From positions 3,252,001 through 3,316,000 of the forward strand of contig CALNXK010000013.1 in NCBI GenBank assembly GCA_942486035.1: a DNA stretch of 64,000 nt. The letters run 5' to 3'. A program made the translations under genes and the position numbers. The notes under the pieces are model-generated. The model was not told the origin of the DNA. It ran no database searches and saw only the letters and a program-made list of their open reading frames with translations. The DNA comes from Porites lobata (Eukaryota; Cnidaria; Anthozoa; Scleractinia; Poritidae). Shown in pieces: positions 1 through 11,584 of the stretch; position 1 is the first letter of the stretch; the number at the start of each line of letters is the position of its first letter.

Positions 1-74
1 TGGAATAGGCCCATCTTGTCAGTTGGGGTAGCCAATCCGAACACAGGATTTGCTTCCTCTTGTGCTCGTAAGCA

Positions 75-415
75 ACGACGACGGCGCCGTCAACGAGAAC
101 GGCAAAAAAGGCAATAGGCCCAGACTGGCAAAACAATAGCTCTGCACCTGCATCACGCTTTTTTGTACATTTCTTTGCCGTGACGGCAAGACTACATCGA
201 AGTTCAGGAAAAGAAAGAGAAAGTCGTTGTCTTGTGTTTGTCCTCCACGTAAATTTAGGCATTTTTACGTCGTAGTCGTGCAGTGACGGCAAAGATTGAA
301 AGAAATGTACAAAAAAGCATGATGCACGTATAAAGTTGTTGTTTTGCCAAGCTAAACCAGTTACTTTTTTTGCCGTTGTCGTTCACGTTGCAGTCGTCGT
401 TGCTTAAGCTCGCTA
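75..415. repeat. Foldback dispersed repeat (inverted pair)
   Basis: The segment at about 75-240 (containing 'gagaacggcaaaaaagg' and 'cacgcttttttgtacatttc') reappears in reverse complement at about 250-415, so the stretch can fold on itself. A third copy lies at 9620-9783. This is a non-coding dispersed repeat; no reading frame in it looks like a gene. The rest of 1-1913 holds this repeat, a LINE fragment and otherwise nothing recognisable. Confidence 0.6.
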
Positions 416-1099
416 TTACTATCCGCTGATGGCCCGGGTATTTAAAAGTGTCAACAACACCCGAACTGAAAAAAAGTATTGCATTATGCAAGCTCCTCAT
501 GTAGACTACGTCAAACTATCGTGGACCGGAAACACTGCAGAAATATTTTCCACGAGCGAAATTTATTTCTGCTTTCCGCGGCGGAAGAAATTTGTGGCAG
601 CCAGCTAACCGAACTTGAAACTTTTTCAAAGCCCTATTTTTCTTAATAACATTTATTTCGCTCCAAGTCTTTTTATGACAATATTTACATTTAGATGCAG
701 GGAAAATAAAAACAACGCAGAAGAGAGAAAGGCAAAATACGATGTTACACGCGGCATTTACAACTAATTAAGCGTAAAAAAGTTTTACAAATTTGACTAC
801 TAATTGCAAAAATGCAAAATACAACAAGATACAACAAAAACATAAACAGTCTGTCCTACTAACTAAAAGGTGCTTTGCATTTGCATTTGTTTCTAAACCA
901 CTTTTAACCGCCTTTTGGAACTTTTGGATTTATTTAATATCAGCAAGTTTATTTGTCCGAGGGGCAAAGTTTAAGGGGGCTCCATTTGTTTTTGAAGGAA
1001 GATATATCCTTATTATTAGAGGCAACCTCTGTTTCAATTTCCATGGAGGTTAACTTACATGTGTAAATATATGGTTTGGCGATAAGGAATCGGAAATAT

Positions 1100-1640
1100 T
1101 ATCAATTATTCCAAGACAGATAAGAGGAGAGAAGGCAATGGATTTGTTTAATGCAGTGTTTTGAGTTATCCATTGATAAATGTCTTTCCAAAATTTTTTA
1201 GTGTACTAGCAATACCAGAACAAGTGGGCAAGGGTTTCAGTAAATTCCCCGCAGAAAGAACATGATTCTGCTCTTAGGCAGATCTTAAAGAGGAAGTCGT
1301 TTGTTGCTATTCGTCTGTGAAGGAACATGAATTGGAACACTTGTTCACGTTCGCATTTCCTATCATATTTTCCTTCGACAGGCATTTTCCCCTGCTTTTA
1401 AGAGGTGTGGTGGCCTTTTTTTCGATAATTGATTTAATGTTTGCCCAAAGGCCTTGGGTTTGGGTCCTCCGTTGGGTTGTTGAGAACACTTTTGCCTGAA
1501 AAGTTTAAGGGCTGATACTACCTTACAGTATTCTAGGAAGTTAGTCTTGATTTTACATTTAAAAATAAATATAGTATCACCCCCTGTAATATCCTCTATA
1601 TGTAGAATTTCCGTCCGTATCAAGAATGTCTTTAACATCT
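1100..1640 (-). mobile_element. Non-LTR retrotransposon 3' fragment (degenerate)
   Basis: Read on the minus strand, broken frames resemble the C-terminal part of a LINE reverse transcriptase ORF. One stretch reads like 'KIKTNFLEYCKVVSALK'. Closer to 1180-1320 is a cysteine/histidine segment of the kind 'CSFCGEFTETLAHLFWYC', typical of the region after the polymerase in L1/Tx1-type elements. Stops and frame changes show it is dead. It lies upstream of PPP1R2 and is unrelated to it. The clade is uncertain. Confidence 0.5.
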
Positions 1641-1913
1641 TTCACACCTGTGGTGAACCAAGATTTTTAGAAAATTGGTTTGTTTTCTATACTTATGAGG
1701 GAGTTGTGCCAGATCTAAGTTGACGCGAAATCTAGATTGTTATCCTTATCAATTAGGGTCGTCCAATATTCCACGTGTGACGGATCAGACGAAGGAATAA
1801 TCCCGTATCCCGAAACGTCCCGAACTTCCCGAACGACAATTGCACGATAGTTTGCCGCGGAAAACTGGGTTGTAGTTGTTGTTGTGGAGCGCAAAAAACT
1901 TTACGTACGAAAC

Positions 1914-4900
1914 ATGGAGGACAATTCTGGTCAACCAAAAAGGGGAATTTTGAGGAACAAATCCGAAGATAAACACCAGTAAGAACGTATTTCAAGAAGT
2001 GACATTATTTAAGTGTTTTGCAAAGCCAGTATTTTGTTACTAAACCAATTTTCTTTCACCCGTTTGCGAAAAGTACCTGATCTTATGCACGCGCTCAGCG
2101 ATTCTGTCAGATCCTCATTCCACAGTTGTTGCGTTGTAAATCATTTTTCCTCATTCTCGGTGTTCATTTTTGTTTTTGCGTTTTGATATTCTCGCTAAAG
2201 CTTTAATAACGGGTTAGAAACTATACTTATTAGTACTGTACTGGTATTAAATACTCTGGTCATCTTTAATTTTTGACGCTAATTTTCATGCAACTCATGT
2301 TAAGCTTGAAGCTTCATACATTGGCGTTAAAAGATTTAATTTTTAAACTTATGCTTTCAAAATATGGGTCTCTCTTGAGTCATCTTAGTCACTCTTTTCA
2401 AAAATTAGCTTTGTATACTTTGTCGATCATACTCCGATGGACACTTCCTGTATTGTTTATAGTGATGCCAATAATTAGTGTCAGCCTTTTCAGCTTTAGA
2501 CTTGCAAAGGTCATTCTTAGACTAAATTTAGTCTTAACAAAAGAGGTTTTGAATATAAGTTTATTTTCTTCATAGATGTTACATTGATTTTGTAAGTACA
2601 AAAAAGGTTTTCTTTGAATTTATACTATTGCAGGAAAATTGAGGTTGCATGACTTTGTTTTTAGATAATTTATTTAAATATTGATTTTTCTTTATTCTCT
2701 GGTTTGCGTCATGTGAGACGGTCAAACCCTCTTAAGAGACACCTTGGTTTTTTATGGACAAGTTTTAGCGGTAAAGTTGCTGTATGTAGATCCTCCTCAA
2801 TACAGTCACACAGACAATGTTTTCCTTTGGTATCAATAGTATCTATTTCATTTGACACTCAAATTAGTGCTGAAAACTTAAATTTTAGGAAACCAACAAA
2901 TTTCATTTTTATAGAAATTGAAAATTAAAAATAGCATGCTAAAGCACCGCCAAAAAAGGCTTTATTGAATGGCCAAGGTTGTAATCTGAGTCTAAGTAAT
3001 TTGAAGGCTCAGGAGAAAAATCTACCCATTTAATATGTTAATAATTTTTGAAATACTTCATCATTTTTTAAACTAAGAATTGTGTACTTGACTGAGAAAA
3101 ATTCAGCAGTGTGAAATTTATGTGCAGAGACTTTCTTATAGTTTTGTGAAATGTATTACAAAGATATGACTCATAAAAAAGGTTTAAATTTATTTTTCTT
3201 GGTGCATAAAATATAAGCCACAGAGTTAATGAGTGGGAATAAGATAAGCAGGGGAAACATAGGAAACAGAGGAAACATAGCATTATGAAATGGTGGCAAC
3301 CACAACTAATTAATCACCCAATGTTTCATTGTGTCTTGTCAGCCTAAAACGTCCTTTGACTTGAAAAATAGCTTTTGCCTATAATGCAAATTCATTGGAT
3401 CCAACTGATAACACAACTGGATTTTCTTTTTCATTATCAAGAAAGTGATGAATGTTTAATGCCTTTCTTTGTCTCTCTTAAACTGCCTGCAAGCCTTGTG
3501 AGAAACATGAAATATTTTTCTTTTTTTAGACAAACTTGTTTTCCTTTATACTTTAAATATCTGGTACTATTCTGTAGCTTTTAAATGTTTTTCTTTAGCA
3601 GAGTATCTATTCTTTCACTGTTGTCAGTGATTCTTTCCAGCTGTTGTTTAAATATATTTTTATGCTAATAATTTTATTGCTATCTTCGTGATACTTTTTT
3701 ATAAATGCACAATTTTTCTTGTCATTTAGTTTTTTCCAAATTCGTTCATTAATGTGTTTTTTTTTCTGTAAAACTGAACTGCCCACTCGTGTTGCCATAC
3801 TTTTCTTCATATGAAAGTGGATGCAGACATGTTTTTGGACTATGCAGTCATATTGTGTCCGTAATGTCTGTCAGTAGGAATGGCGACAATTCTAAAGGGC
3901 AGATACAATAATACTGATACTCTATGATCGAGACAGTTCCCAAACATGCAGAGTCTATTATGCTCCAGTTGTTGCTTGTCATTTTATCAATTTATTTTTT
4001 CTTTTCAAATTTTGAAAAATTTCCTTTTAAAGGAAATTTTGCAAAAAAGGTGTAATTGCAGGTCATCGACATGCTATGTAATGTGAAGGTGGAGTGTGAT
4101 TTCTTGCTTCAAAAAATTTTTCTTTTTTTCTCGATACAAGAACATTTCCTGTGGGCATTCAGTGAGTAATAGAATAAGCTTAATGAAATGTAAAATGTCT
4201 GCTCTCTAGTGAAGTTGAAACAAGATATGTGATAGACAATGTAAGGTAGAAAAAGGGTGCCACATGTAATGTTACAGCTCTGTGTTTGGAGATGAGACCT
4301 CAAGAAACCACCAGTCTTATGGTATTTTACCTTAACTGAAGAAAACCTTTGTTTAATCATTAAATTTCAGTTCAGGTATTCAGTGGGATGAAATGAACAT
4401 TTTGATGACACATCACCCCCCAGACAAAGACTATGGGCACATTAAGATCAATGAGCCACCAACGCCCTATAATAGATGGAAGGACCCTGATGACGAAGCT
4501 GGAGAAGGAACTGTTGAACCATTCTCTGACGATGAAGCTGATCCTGGAAAACTAGATCCTGACCATTTGCATAAAAGGTAATTTATAGCAGCTTGCAATC
4601 ATATTCTCCAAGCTACTATTATTCATGTATGTATGGCAGGTATATAGCCAGCTTTGTTTGGACTCCCTTTAAGAATGAATAAAATACACAGAATGCAATC
4701 TGATCTGATGAGTGTTCAATCTCTTACCCAGAGTCTTCTGGATTTTCGGTACAAGGATGACGCACATTGGGACCTTTTAATCTCTCATGATATAATCATA
4801 TGTGTTTAGACCATCTATTATGTGAGTCTTACGCAAAGCAAGGCATTGGAGCAAAAGGGTTTTGACCTTCAATTGATGTCACCTGTGCTCCTTAACCTTT

Positions 4901-6925
4901 GTTTAGTTATTACTGGTTTTTAAATTGAGAGCTTGTTCATAAATTTGAAGTTTCTTTGTATTCCTTACAGGCAAACCAACTGTTGTGCCAAAAGAGAAAT
5001 TGAATGGGTCAACCCATTGCTGGTTTTCATTGTCAAGCCACACAAAATAAAAATCAAAACCATTCAAAAGGTTAAGTCCAGAATCTGGAAAATGAATAGG
5101 GGCTAAACATGCTCAGACTCTCTCTAAGACTCCTGTCTGTGCAATTTGTTATATGCAAGTTATTCTGAGAAATGATTTACCTAACTTTATAGACACCATG
5201 TTGGTGTCCCTCTGAGGGGCACCAACATACAAACTCCATAATAGTGCATGCAAGATAATTTTCCCTGGTTGAAAGAATGCATATAGCAGGGCTAAAAAAG
5301 AGCTTGAATTCCAGCTTGTCTTGTGGCAAGTAGCTCCCACATTTTGCTTGTCCTGGGTCACTTCTTGCTCTTCTTAGTTAATGATTTTGGTAGGGAACAT
5401 CTTGCTTGAACCCTTCCCCATTTGGCAAACTTTTCTGTGTACATGTAAGTAAAAGTTACTTTCCCAGCAAGAAATTCTGCTCATCCTGAACCACCACACA
5501 GAACTTTTTAGAGCCCTGTACAAGTTGAATTCTCTACAACTATGGTTAGATTTGTGTACTCTTGAGTCAACCATAAAAAGATTCTCCTGCAACCCAAAAT
5601 AGATTTCACATATTTGTGTGCTTTGATACAAGGATTAAAGATGCTCCAAAGAGGCGTTCTTGGGAAGATCCTGAAAATGGTGGAGAGGAAGAGGAAGATG
5701 ATGAGTTATCAGAACCACAGAAAGGTTGATTGACATTCATAATTTCATCCTATTATTGATTAAGAAATTGAGCAGTATTTGTGAAAAGTTATGCAGATTG
5801 AGGAGGTTGTTGTGGGCTGAGGTGGATAATGTTTTCTAAGATCTGCATGATTCTTTATATCATACTAAAGCCTTTGCCATAATAATTCTGGTCTCAACTT
5901 GGTTTTGCATCAAAGGAAGATCAAAGTGGTCTCAAAGTTGGCATAAATATAGAGCAATGGAATAGTCTTTCCTAAGTTAAAGTACCATAATAATCTGTAA
6001 TATAAATAATGATAGTATATCTTTATTTCATAGAATAAAAGTACATACATGTATTCCATGTTACAATAACTAGTATTAAGAAAAGGGCCAAATGTTACAA
6101 ATATAAGAGAAGATAAAAAGACAAGATTGAAAGTTTGAAAAAGTGTAAATAGCTGAGAAATAAGGAATATTATATAAACAATCTAAATAGCTAAGTTACC
6201 ATTAAATACGATTTATAAAAGTGTTCATAAACCTTTGGGTGTTAATTGTTGGCCTAAGAGCAGAACTACAATACAGCTGGTACTCCTTTCCTTTGGGAAG
6301 CATGCAATAGAGAGGATTTCCTTCCGACTCAGACACTTTGCTGTAAATTCTTCTGTCTTGTTTTTCTAGGAGCTTGCAGATGTTAACATTGTGAGAAATA
6401 TAATTACACTTGAAGCAATTTTAGGTTGCCAAAGGATGACTTTGACAAAAGTTGAGCTGGGGGACTGCTGTTGCATTCTTTTTTTGTCACTTCTTCAGCT
6501 CAAACTACAGGCGGCCAGAGGCAACGTTTTGTCCTTGGGTCAATTTAATAAAACCTTTTCAGGACTTTTTGTAATTTACTAGTCTAGCTATTGGTATAGA
6601 CTCTAAAACAATGGCTACTTAAATAATTACACTTGTAAAAGTTTCATTAAATTGACCCCTGTGTGATATTTGGTAAGCATTTTGTTGTCCCTTTAATTAC
6701 TGGTTTAATAAACCTTATAACATTGCTGATTTTTTTGATTTAGAGGTGAAGAAGAAATTTGAAGAAAAGCGAAAATACCATTACAATGAGTATTCCAAGG
6801 TCAAACTTGCAAGGAAACTTATAGAGCAGGAATTAAAAGATTTAGAAGATGATGATGATGATACAGACAGTAAAAAGGAACAGCCAAGCTCATCACAAAC
6901 TGATGCCGATACACAGGTGCGATAA
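1914..6925 (+). CDS. PPP1R2: Protein phosphatase inhibitor 2 (4 coding exons)
   Basis: Coding exons are 1914-1978, 4371-4577, 5633-5724 and 6744-6925; joined they give 181 residues with consistent phases and GT-AG ends. The family binds and inhibits protein phosphatase 1 in cytosol and nucleus and is an intrinsically disordered regulator. Visible hallmarks are an N-terminal 'KRGILRNK' (the KGILK-type PP1-binding motif, residues 9-16), 'QWDEMNIL' (the second docking region), 'EPPTPY' (matching the GSK3-phosphorylated PxTP site of vertebrate inhibitor-2), and the C-terminal 'KYHYNEYSKVKLARKLI' helix, followed by an acidic tail with a run of Asp. The usual KSQKW motif is replaced by HSGIQW. The start is the only ATG just ahead of the GILR motif. 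The 3' end could differ: the last codons contain CAG|GTGCGA, a possible weak donor, so an extra 3' exon is not excluded. Introns are ordinary AT-rich sequence; intron 2 holds a small hairpin near 5198-5228. Confidence 0.92.
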
Positions 6926-8984
6926 TTAAATATTAATGTAGACAAAACTCTATGGGAAGAGGCCTTCGCAGCAGGCGGAGGGGGTGTGGGGGTGGGGGGA
7001 TGCATTCACTTTGTCAGTTCATTCTTAGGAAAAAGAAGAAAACAGAAAATGTTTGGAAATAAAGGACGAGAGTTTGTATTTTGCTGCTAGTTAAACAGCC
7101 AAAGTACAAAAGACACTGATATTGCTTTCACTGTTCAAAAAAGGTTGTTACCGTCCCTTTTCTTTCCTCCTTTTCTGTTGATTGTCAGTGCTTTCTGAGA
7201 ACATTTTTGCCAGTTTTCAGGGTCATTTTGCCTGTCACTTCTATCCCCTGGAAAGCCTCTGCAAAAGCCACCAGTAGTGCTGTAATATTCGGTGGCTACT
7301 GCATAGGGTTGTTGAGTTGTAGTATGAACCGTAAAAGAATTTAATATTAACTTACATGTAGCATTGTCATTTTTTGGAGGTCTTTCAACAGAATTTGTTT
7401 GTGAAATGAGGTTTGCCCATTGCTATGTTTATTTTTTTTCTTGGGTTCTGCTCATGTTCCTTATCATTTTGAAGCAGAGCAAAGGTTAGCACATGAAAAC
7501 GGACTTGAGCTACCTCAATGCAAACGCAATGACTGTTTTTAATTTCTTGTCTTGGCACTTTGGCATGCGTTTGGACTAGTATTTGCTTTTCACACTTCTA
7601 AATTGGGACAACGTAAGCACAAATGCATGGTAAAAATTTCTTGTCTGCCGTGTCGGGATGCAGGATGCTCAGATGGTTATGAGTATCTCACTGTGCTCAC
7701 CTTTGCATTGTTTGGTTTCAATTAGTGAGGCCCTCTTAGGTGGGGATACGTATGTCCCCAGTCTGAATTTCAAATACGGTCGTTTCATGTTTTGATGAGT
7801 AATAAAATAAAAATAATGAAATATTTATATAGCACTTATACTTTTCAGTGCTAAGCATTTGGATGAGTAGGTCTTGTGTCTGTCTATATTGCTTGTCGCA
7901 TTTTCATCTGTTCTTATTTCGCTGTTTTAAGGCTATGTCGCTTGTCAGAAGTTTACTCTAACAAGGTCTCATTAGTTCACTTATTATTTTTTGTTTTAAT
8001 AGTGTATTTTGTATTGCTTTCAGATGGATGAGACATGATTATCAAGTATTTTATGTTGTCACTTAATGGTACAGACTTTTTGTAATCATGTACATTCAAG
8101 AATATATTATTGGTCATCTGGTGGATCCAAGAAGAAAAAATCCCTCCTTCCTTTGGCAAAAATAGTGACGTAAAATAACAAGAAAAGGCCCAAACATTTT
8201 TATTCTTGTCCTTGAACGTAAAAGGCCATCAGAATCCCACATCTCTATCAGCTGCAGTTGGTTTCTCCACTCAAATGTACAGAAAATAATGGACTAACTT
8301 AAAATGCAAAAAAGAAAATCAACCATTTGATTAAGATATGAAAGTTATATTGAAAAGATATAAAAGATGGCTTGTATTACTATAGAGCAGTGTCTAATAC
8401 AATGTTACCGACATTATTATATAGTTGTGTGAGCTGACTGATTTATATAAGACTTTTCAAACGACTGAAAATACGAGTATTCTCTTCTCCTGTTCTTGTT
8501 CAGTGTTCATTTTCCATTCAACATAAAAGATTCGATTTAAAATTCCCAGAAATTCCATGTGTTCAAATGTATGCCAGTTTTTCAAAGTATTTTCCGTCCC
8601 CTCGAGTTGCAATCTCCCTTGACTCAAGAAGACGGCTGAAATTCAGACTGGGCCATAAGGGCCAAAAAATAACAATTTTTAATTGCGAATATCTCGGAAA
8701 TGCTTACTTCAATTGAGCTGAAACTTCGTAGTATGTTTATTCGGTTCATATTAAACATATTTCACTAGAATTGAACTAAAATAAAAAATGTCGAATTTTT
8801 GGTTCATTTGACCTTTAAGGTCTAACTGAAAAGCCAGCAAAAACATATGAAAAATAAGCCGAAAGGATGTACCCTGGCCGCCAGAGGTTTTTTGGTTCTT
8901 TCCTAATGCCTGATATAGGAAGCTTAAGCGACGTCGACGGTGACGTCATACTCTGGTTCCAGAGTTAAATTTTTTCTAATCTAA
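6926..8984. other. Intergenic: PPP1R2 3' region, no gene seen
   Basis: This should include the PPP1R2 3' UTR. I see AT-rich sequence with no conserved reading frame and no clear single polyadenylation signal. Sequence around 7800-7845 ('atttatatagcactta') resembles the 3' tail of a dispersed retroelement but is too short to assign. Confidence 0.5.
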
Positions 8985-9550
8985 GGGCCTGTTTACAGGG
9001 AGAGAGGGTTACCCTTGTGCTAGGGTTACCGCAGCGAGCGGGTTAAAGTTAGCTGTGGTTTACGAGCAAATTTCACAGGTAGGGTAACCCTATCACCCGG
9101 GTCAACTTTACCAGCTTTACTGACGTGTTTCCTCATGCCTGACATTCTTCGTAAGGGTCCAAAATTTGAAATAACCTTGAAGTTCTCTACAGAAAACACG
9201 TTAATTCACGAAAAAGGGGGAAAATATTATCATCGTACACAGAAAGTAACTTTTTATTTTCCCGATGTTTATAATTAAGCTCAGAAATTGGATAATACCG
9301 TTTAAATTGGCATGATTACTGGTCACGCATGACGGCGAAAAGTTGACCCGGGTAGGCGAGTTATCCCTAGCTGAGCGTTTACAAGGCAGGTAGGGTAACC
9401 CTCTCGCTAGGGTAACCCTAGCACTAAGGTAACCCTACCTGCCTTGTAAACGCGTCATATGAAAAAGGAAGAAATATGCGAGTGGAAGGGTAACCCCGTC
9501 CGCGAGTCTAACCCCAGCACCAGGCCTACCCTCCCCCCTTTAACAGGGCC
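8985..9550. mobile_element. MITE with TAA target duplication (Harbinger-like)
   Basis: The left end GGGCCTGTTTACAGGG and the reverse complement of the right end (GGCCCTGTTAAAGGGG) form imperfect terminal inverted repeats. A TAA lies directly outside each end (8982-8984 and 9551-9553), the target duplication expected for PIF/Harbinger elements. The interior is full of 'gggtaacccta'-like subterminal motifs in both orientations and has no coding frame. Confidence 0.65.
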
Positions 9551-9619
9551 TAATTCTTGATAGGCTGCGACAGCGAGGCGCGAAGCGCCAAGAGAAGGTT
9601 TTTCAAGAACGGACCTCTG

Positions 9620-9783
9620 GAGCCAGGGTAGCGACGTCAACGAGAACGGCAAAAAAGGAATGAGTTTAGCTTGGTTTAGCTTGGCAAAACAACAACTCTG
9701 CACATCCATCACGCTTTTTTGTACATTTCTTTGCCGTCACTGCGCGACTACGACGTGCATGAAAGTGCCTAATTTCACGTTTT
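9620..9783 (+). repeat. Second copy of the repeat seen at 75-415
   Basis: It shares 'gagaacggcaaaaaagg', 'cacgcttttttgtacatttc' and 'tttgccgtcactgcgcgac' with the first 400 bases of the window. It ends where the next MITE begins. Confidence 0.6.
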
Positions 9784-9942
9784 AAGGTGATGTTACACGC
9801 GGCGATTCGCAACGACGATCACAGTTTTAGCGCAACACACTCTTGCAACATTGTTTCGAATAGGTACAACATTGTTCCAACATTGCAAAGCGGTGTTACG
9901 CTAAAAATCGTCGTTGCGAATCGTCCAGTGTAACATCACCTT
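9784..9942. mobile_element. Palindromic MITE, family 'AAGGTGATGTTACAC', copy 1
   Basis: The ends 'aaggtgatgttacac' and 'gtgtaacatcacctt' are inverted repeats; inside them 'gattcgcaacgacgat' is mirrored by 'atcgtcgttgcgaatc'. A second member lies at 14067-14207. Non-coding. Confidence 0.7.
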
Positions 9943-10184
9943 TATGGAGGATATGCACATTTTTCCCGACAACCTTCCTCGAAATAGCCGTATATTGATC
10001 ATAAAACTGACTTCAGAGTTTTGAGAAAACAACTTGAACTACAACAGTAGTATGAACAAAGTCAACATTTTAAGACTGAAGTTCATGTTCTTTTTTAATA
10101 TCCACACCATCTAAACCAGGGAATGGTGTTGGATTTTTAAGAAACGATTTTGGTTCACATGAACCTAGTTTAGTGGCCTTATCT

Positions 10185-10330
10185 CCCACGAGTGTCTTGT
10201 AGCTAAGTGGTAGAGCATCTGGTTGAGTCACCAGGTCATAGGTTCCACTCCTGTGTGGAGTACGCAATTCGAATGACTCAAACTGGAGTTCACAGAGAGG
10301 CTTAATCCCCGTCGAGAAGAAGAAGGCTGA
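10185..10330 (+). mobile_element. tRNA-derived SINE (partial)
   Basis: A tRNA-like head carries an A box 'tagctaagtggtagag' (10200-10215) and a B box 'ggttccactcc' (10241-10251) at tRNA spacing, followed by a non-tRNA body. The cloverleaf is imperfect, so this is a SINE head and not a functional tRNA gene. Confidence 0.55.
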
Positions 10331-10630
10331 AAGTAAGGTTAGCCAAAAAACTTAACAAGAATAGACTGTCGAAAAACCAAAATCAAAGTTCCTACAAAAG
10401 CCAACCAAAGGACGTGGACAAACCAAAACCAAAATAACCCCCCAATTCGACAGTCAAGTAAAACCGCTCTAAACTCAACAAGAATTCAGGGGCGGATCCA
10501 ATTTTTCTTCAGATCAAGGTTCCTCATCAAAAGCAACACCAATAAACCAATTTTTTTTTTGGACAGAATACCAGTTTCATTATAAAACCCAGGTCCCTTA
10601 ATTATAATACTACACTATTATATCAGTTAT

Positions 10631-10894
10631 TAGTAAAATCCAACTAGTGGTCTATTATCAATGCTGCGTTCTGATTGGTTGAGCTACTACAAGGCTATAT
10701 GTTATAGTCCACTAGTAGCGAAAAGCGCCAGATTTTTGGCGGCAAAACAGGATTACAGTCTTCCTTTAAGTTGTTTTGTCTTGATGTTTTTGACCAACTA
10801 GTTGGATTTTACTATAATAATTATTCCTCTCGCCCCCATGGCCTCTGAGGTAATAGCCCATTCGGCCTTCGGCCTCATGGGGCTATTGACTCAG

Positions 10895-10923
<29 letters not shown>
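10631..10923. mobile_element. MITE, TIR 'TAGTAAAATCCAACTAGT', copy 1
   Basis: The left arm 'tagtaaaatccaactagt' (10631) is mirrored by 'actagttggattttacta' ending at 10814. A second inverted module, 'attattcctctcg' to 'cgaggaataat', closes the element at 10923. Copy 2 at 18925-19164 has the same two-module structure with a shorter middle. This family looks familiar from stony coral genomes. Confidence 0.65.
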
Positions 10924-10925
<2 letters not shown>

Positions 10926-11584
10926 GTATCTCCTACTATATTGCGTTACGATTCACATATCGTGCGTAAACCCCTGGGCTTATACATCTTTGTGAAGATT
11001 CTTAGGAGGGCTTATATCCAACAGGGCTTATCACCGGAATAGAAAAAGCGCGGCGAAATATGCTATAGCAGCTTTCAGACGTCATAATAATTAAATCGAG
11101 TTTGTTTACAGGTTTTTTGGCGTATAACTGGGAGGTGGCTTATAGCGGCAGTTTACGGCATTCTCAGTTAAAAATACACACATTTATGAACTATGAACAG
11201 CAAACCACGTCCGTTTAACCACCAGCGAAACTTTGACGGCAAAAACTGTTAAATATGACATAGCTACGGCAGCTGTAAATAAATAAGTGTTCAGTTTTAT
11301 CATGTAGAACGCTTCTTGCTCGGTTTTTACTTGTCAAAGTAACATTTGGTGTTTTTTTGCGGAAATGGGTGGCAAAAAAATCAAGCAAGGTATGTCGGAC
11401 GGTAATTAGCATTGCATATTTTATTCCGCGCTTTTGAATTATTTCCGCTGAATTTGTTCCAGTAAACGTTTGGAGTTTCTACTAAAAATAAATAGTCCAC
11501 AAAACTATACGTTATTGAAAGGGTACAAAAGTATCCTTTTTTGCATTAAAAATAATTTACTATGATTACGAAAATATCTCAGAA

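Noticed and set aside
8985..9550. 'ggttaccctag'-like words suggesting telomeric repeats
   Set aside because: The spacing is irregular, both orientations occur, and the words sit inside a TIR element with TAA duplications.
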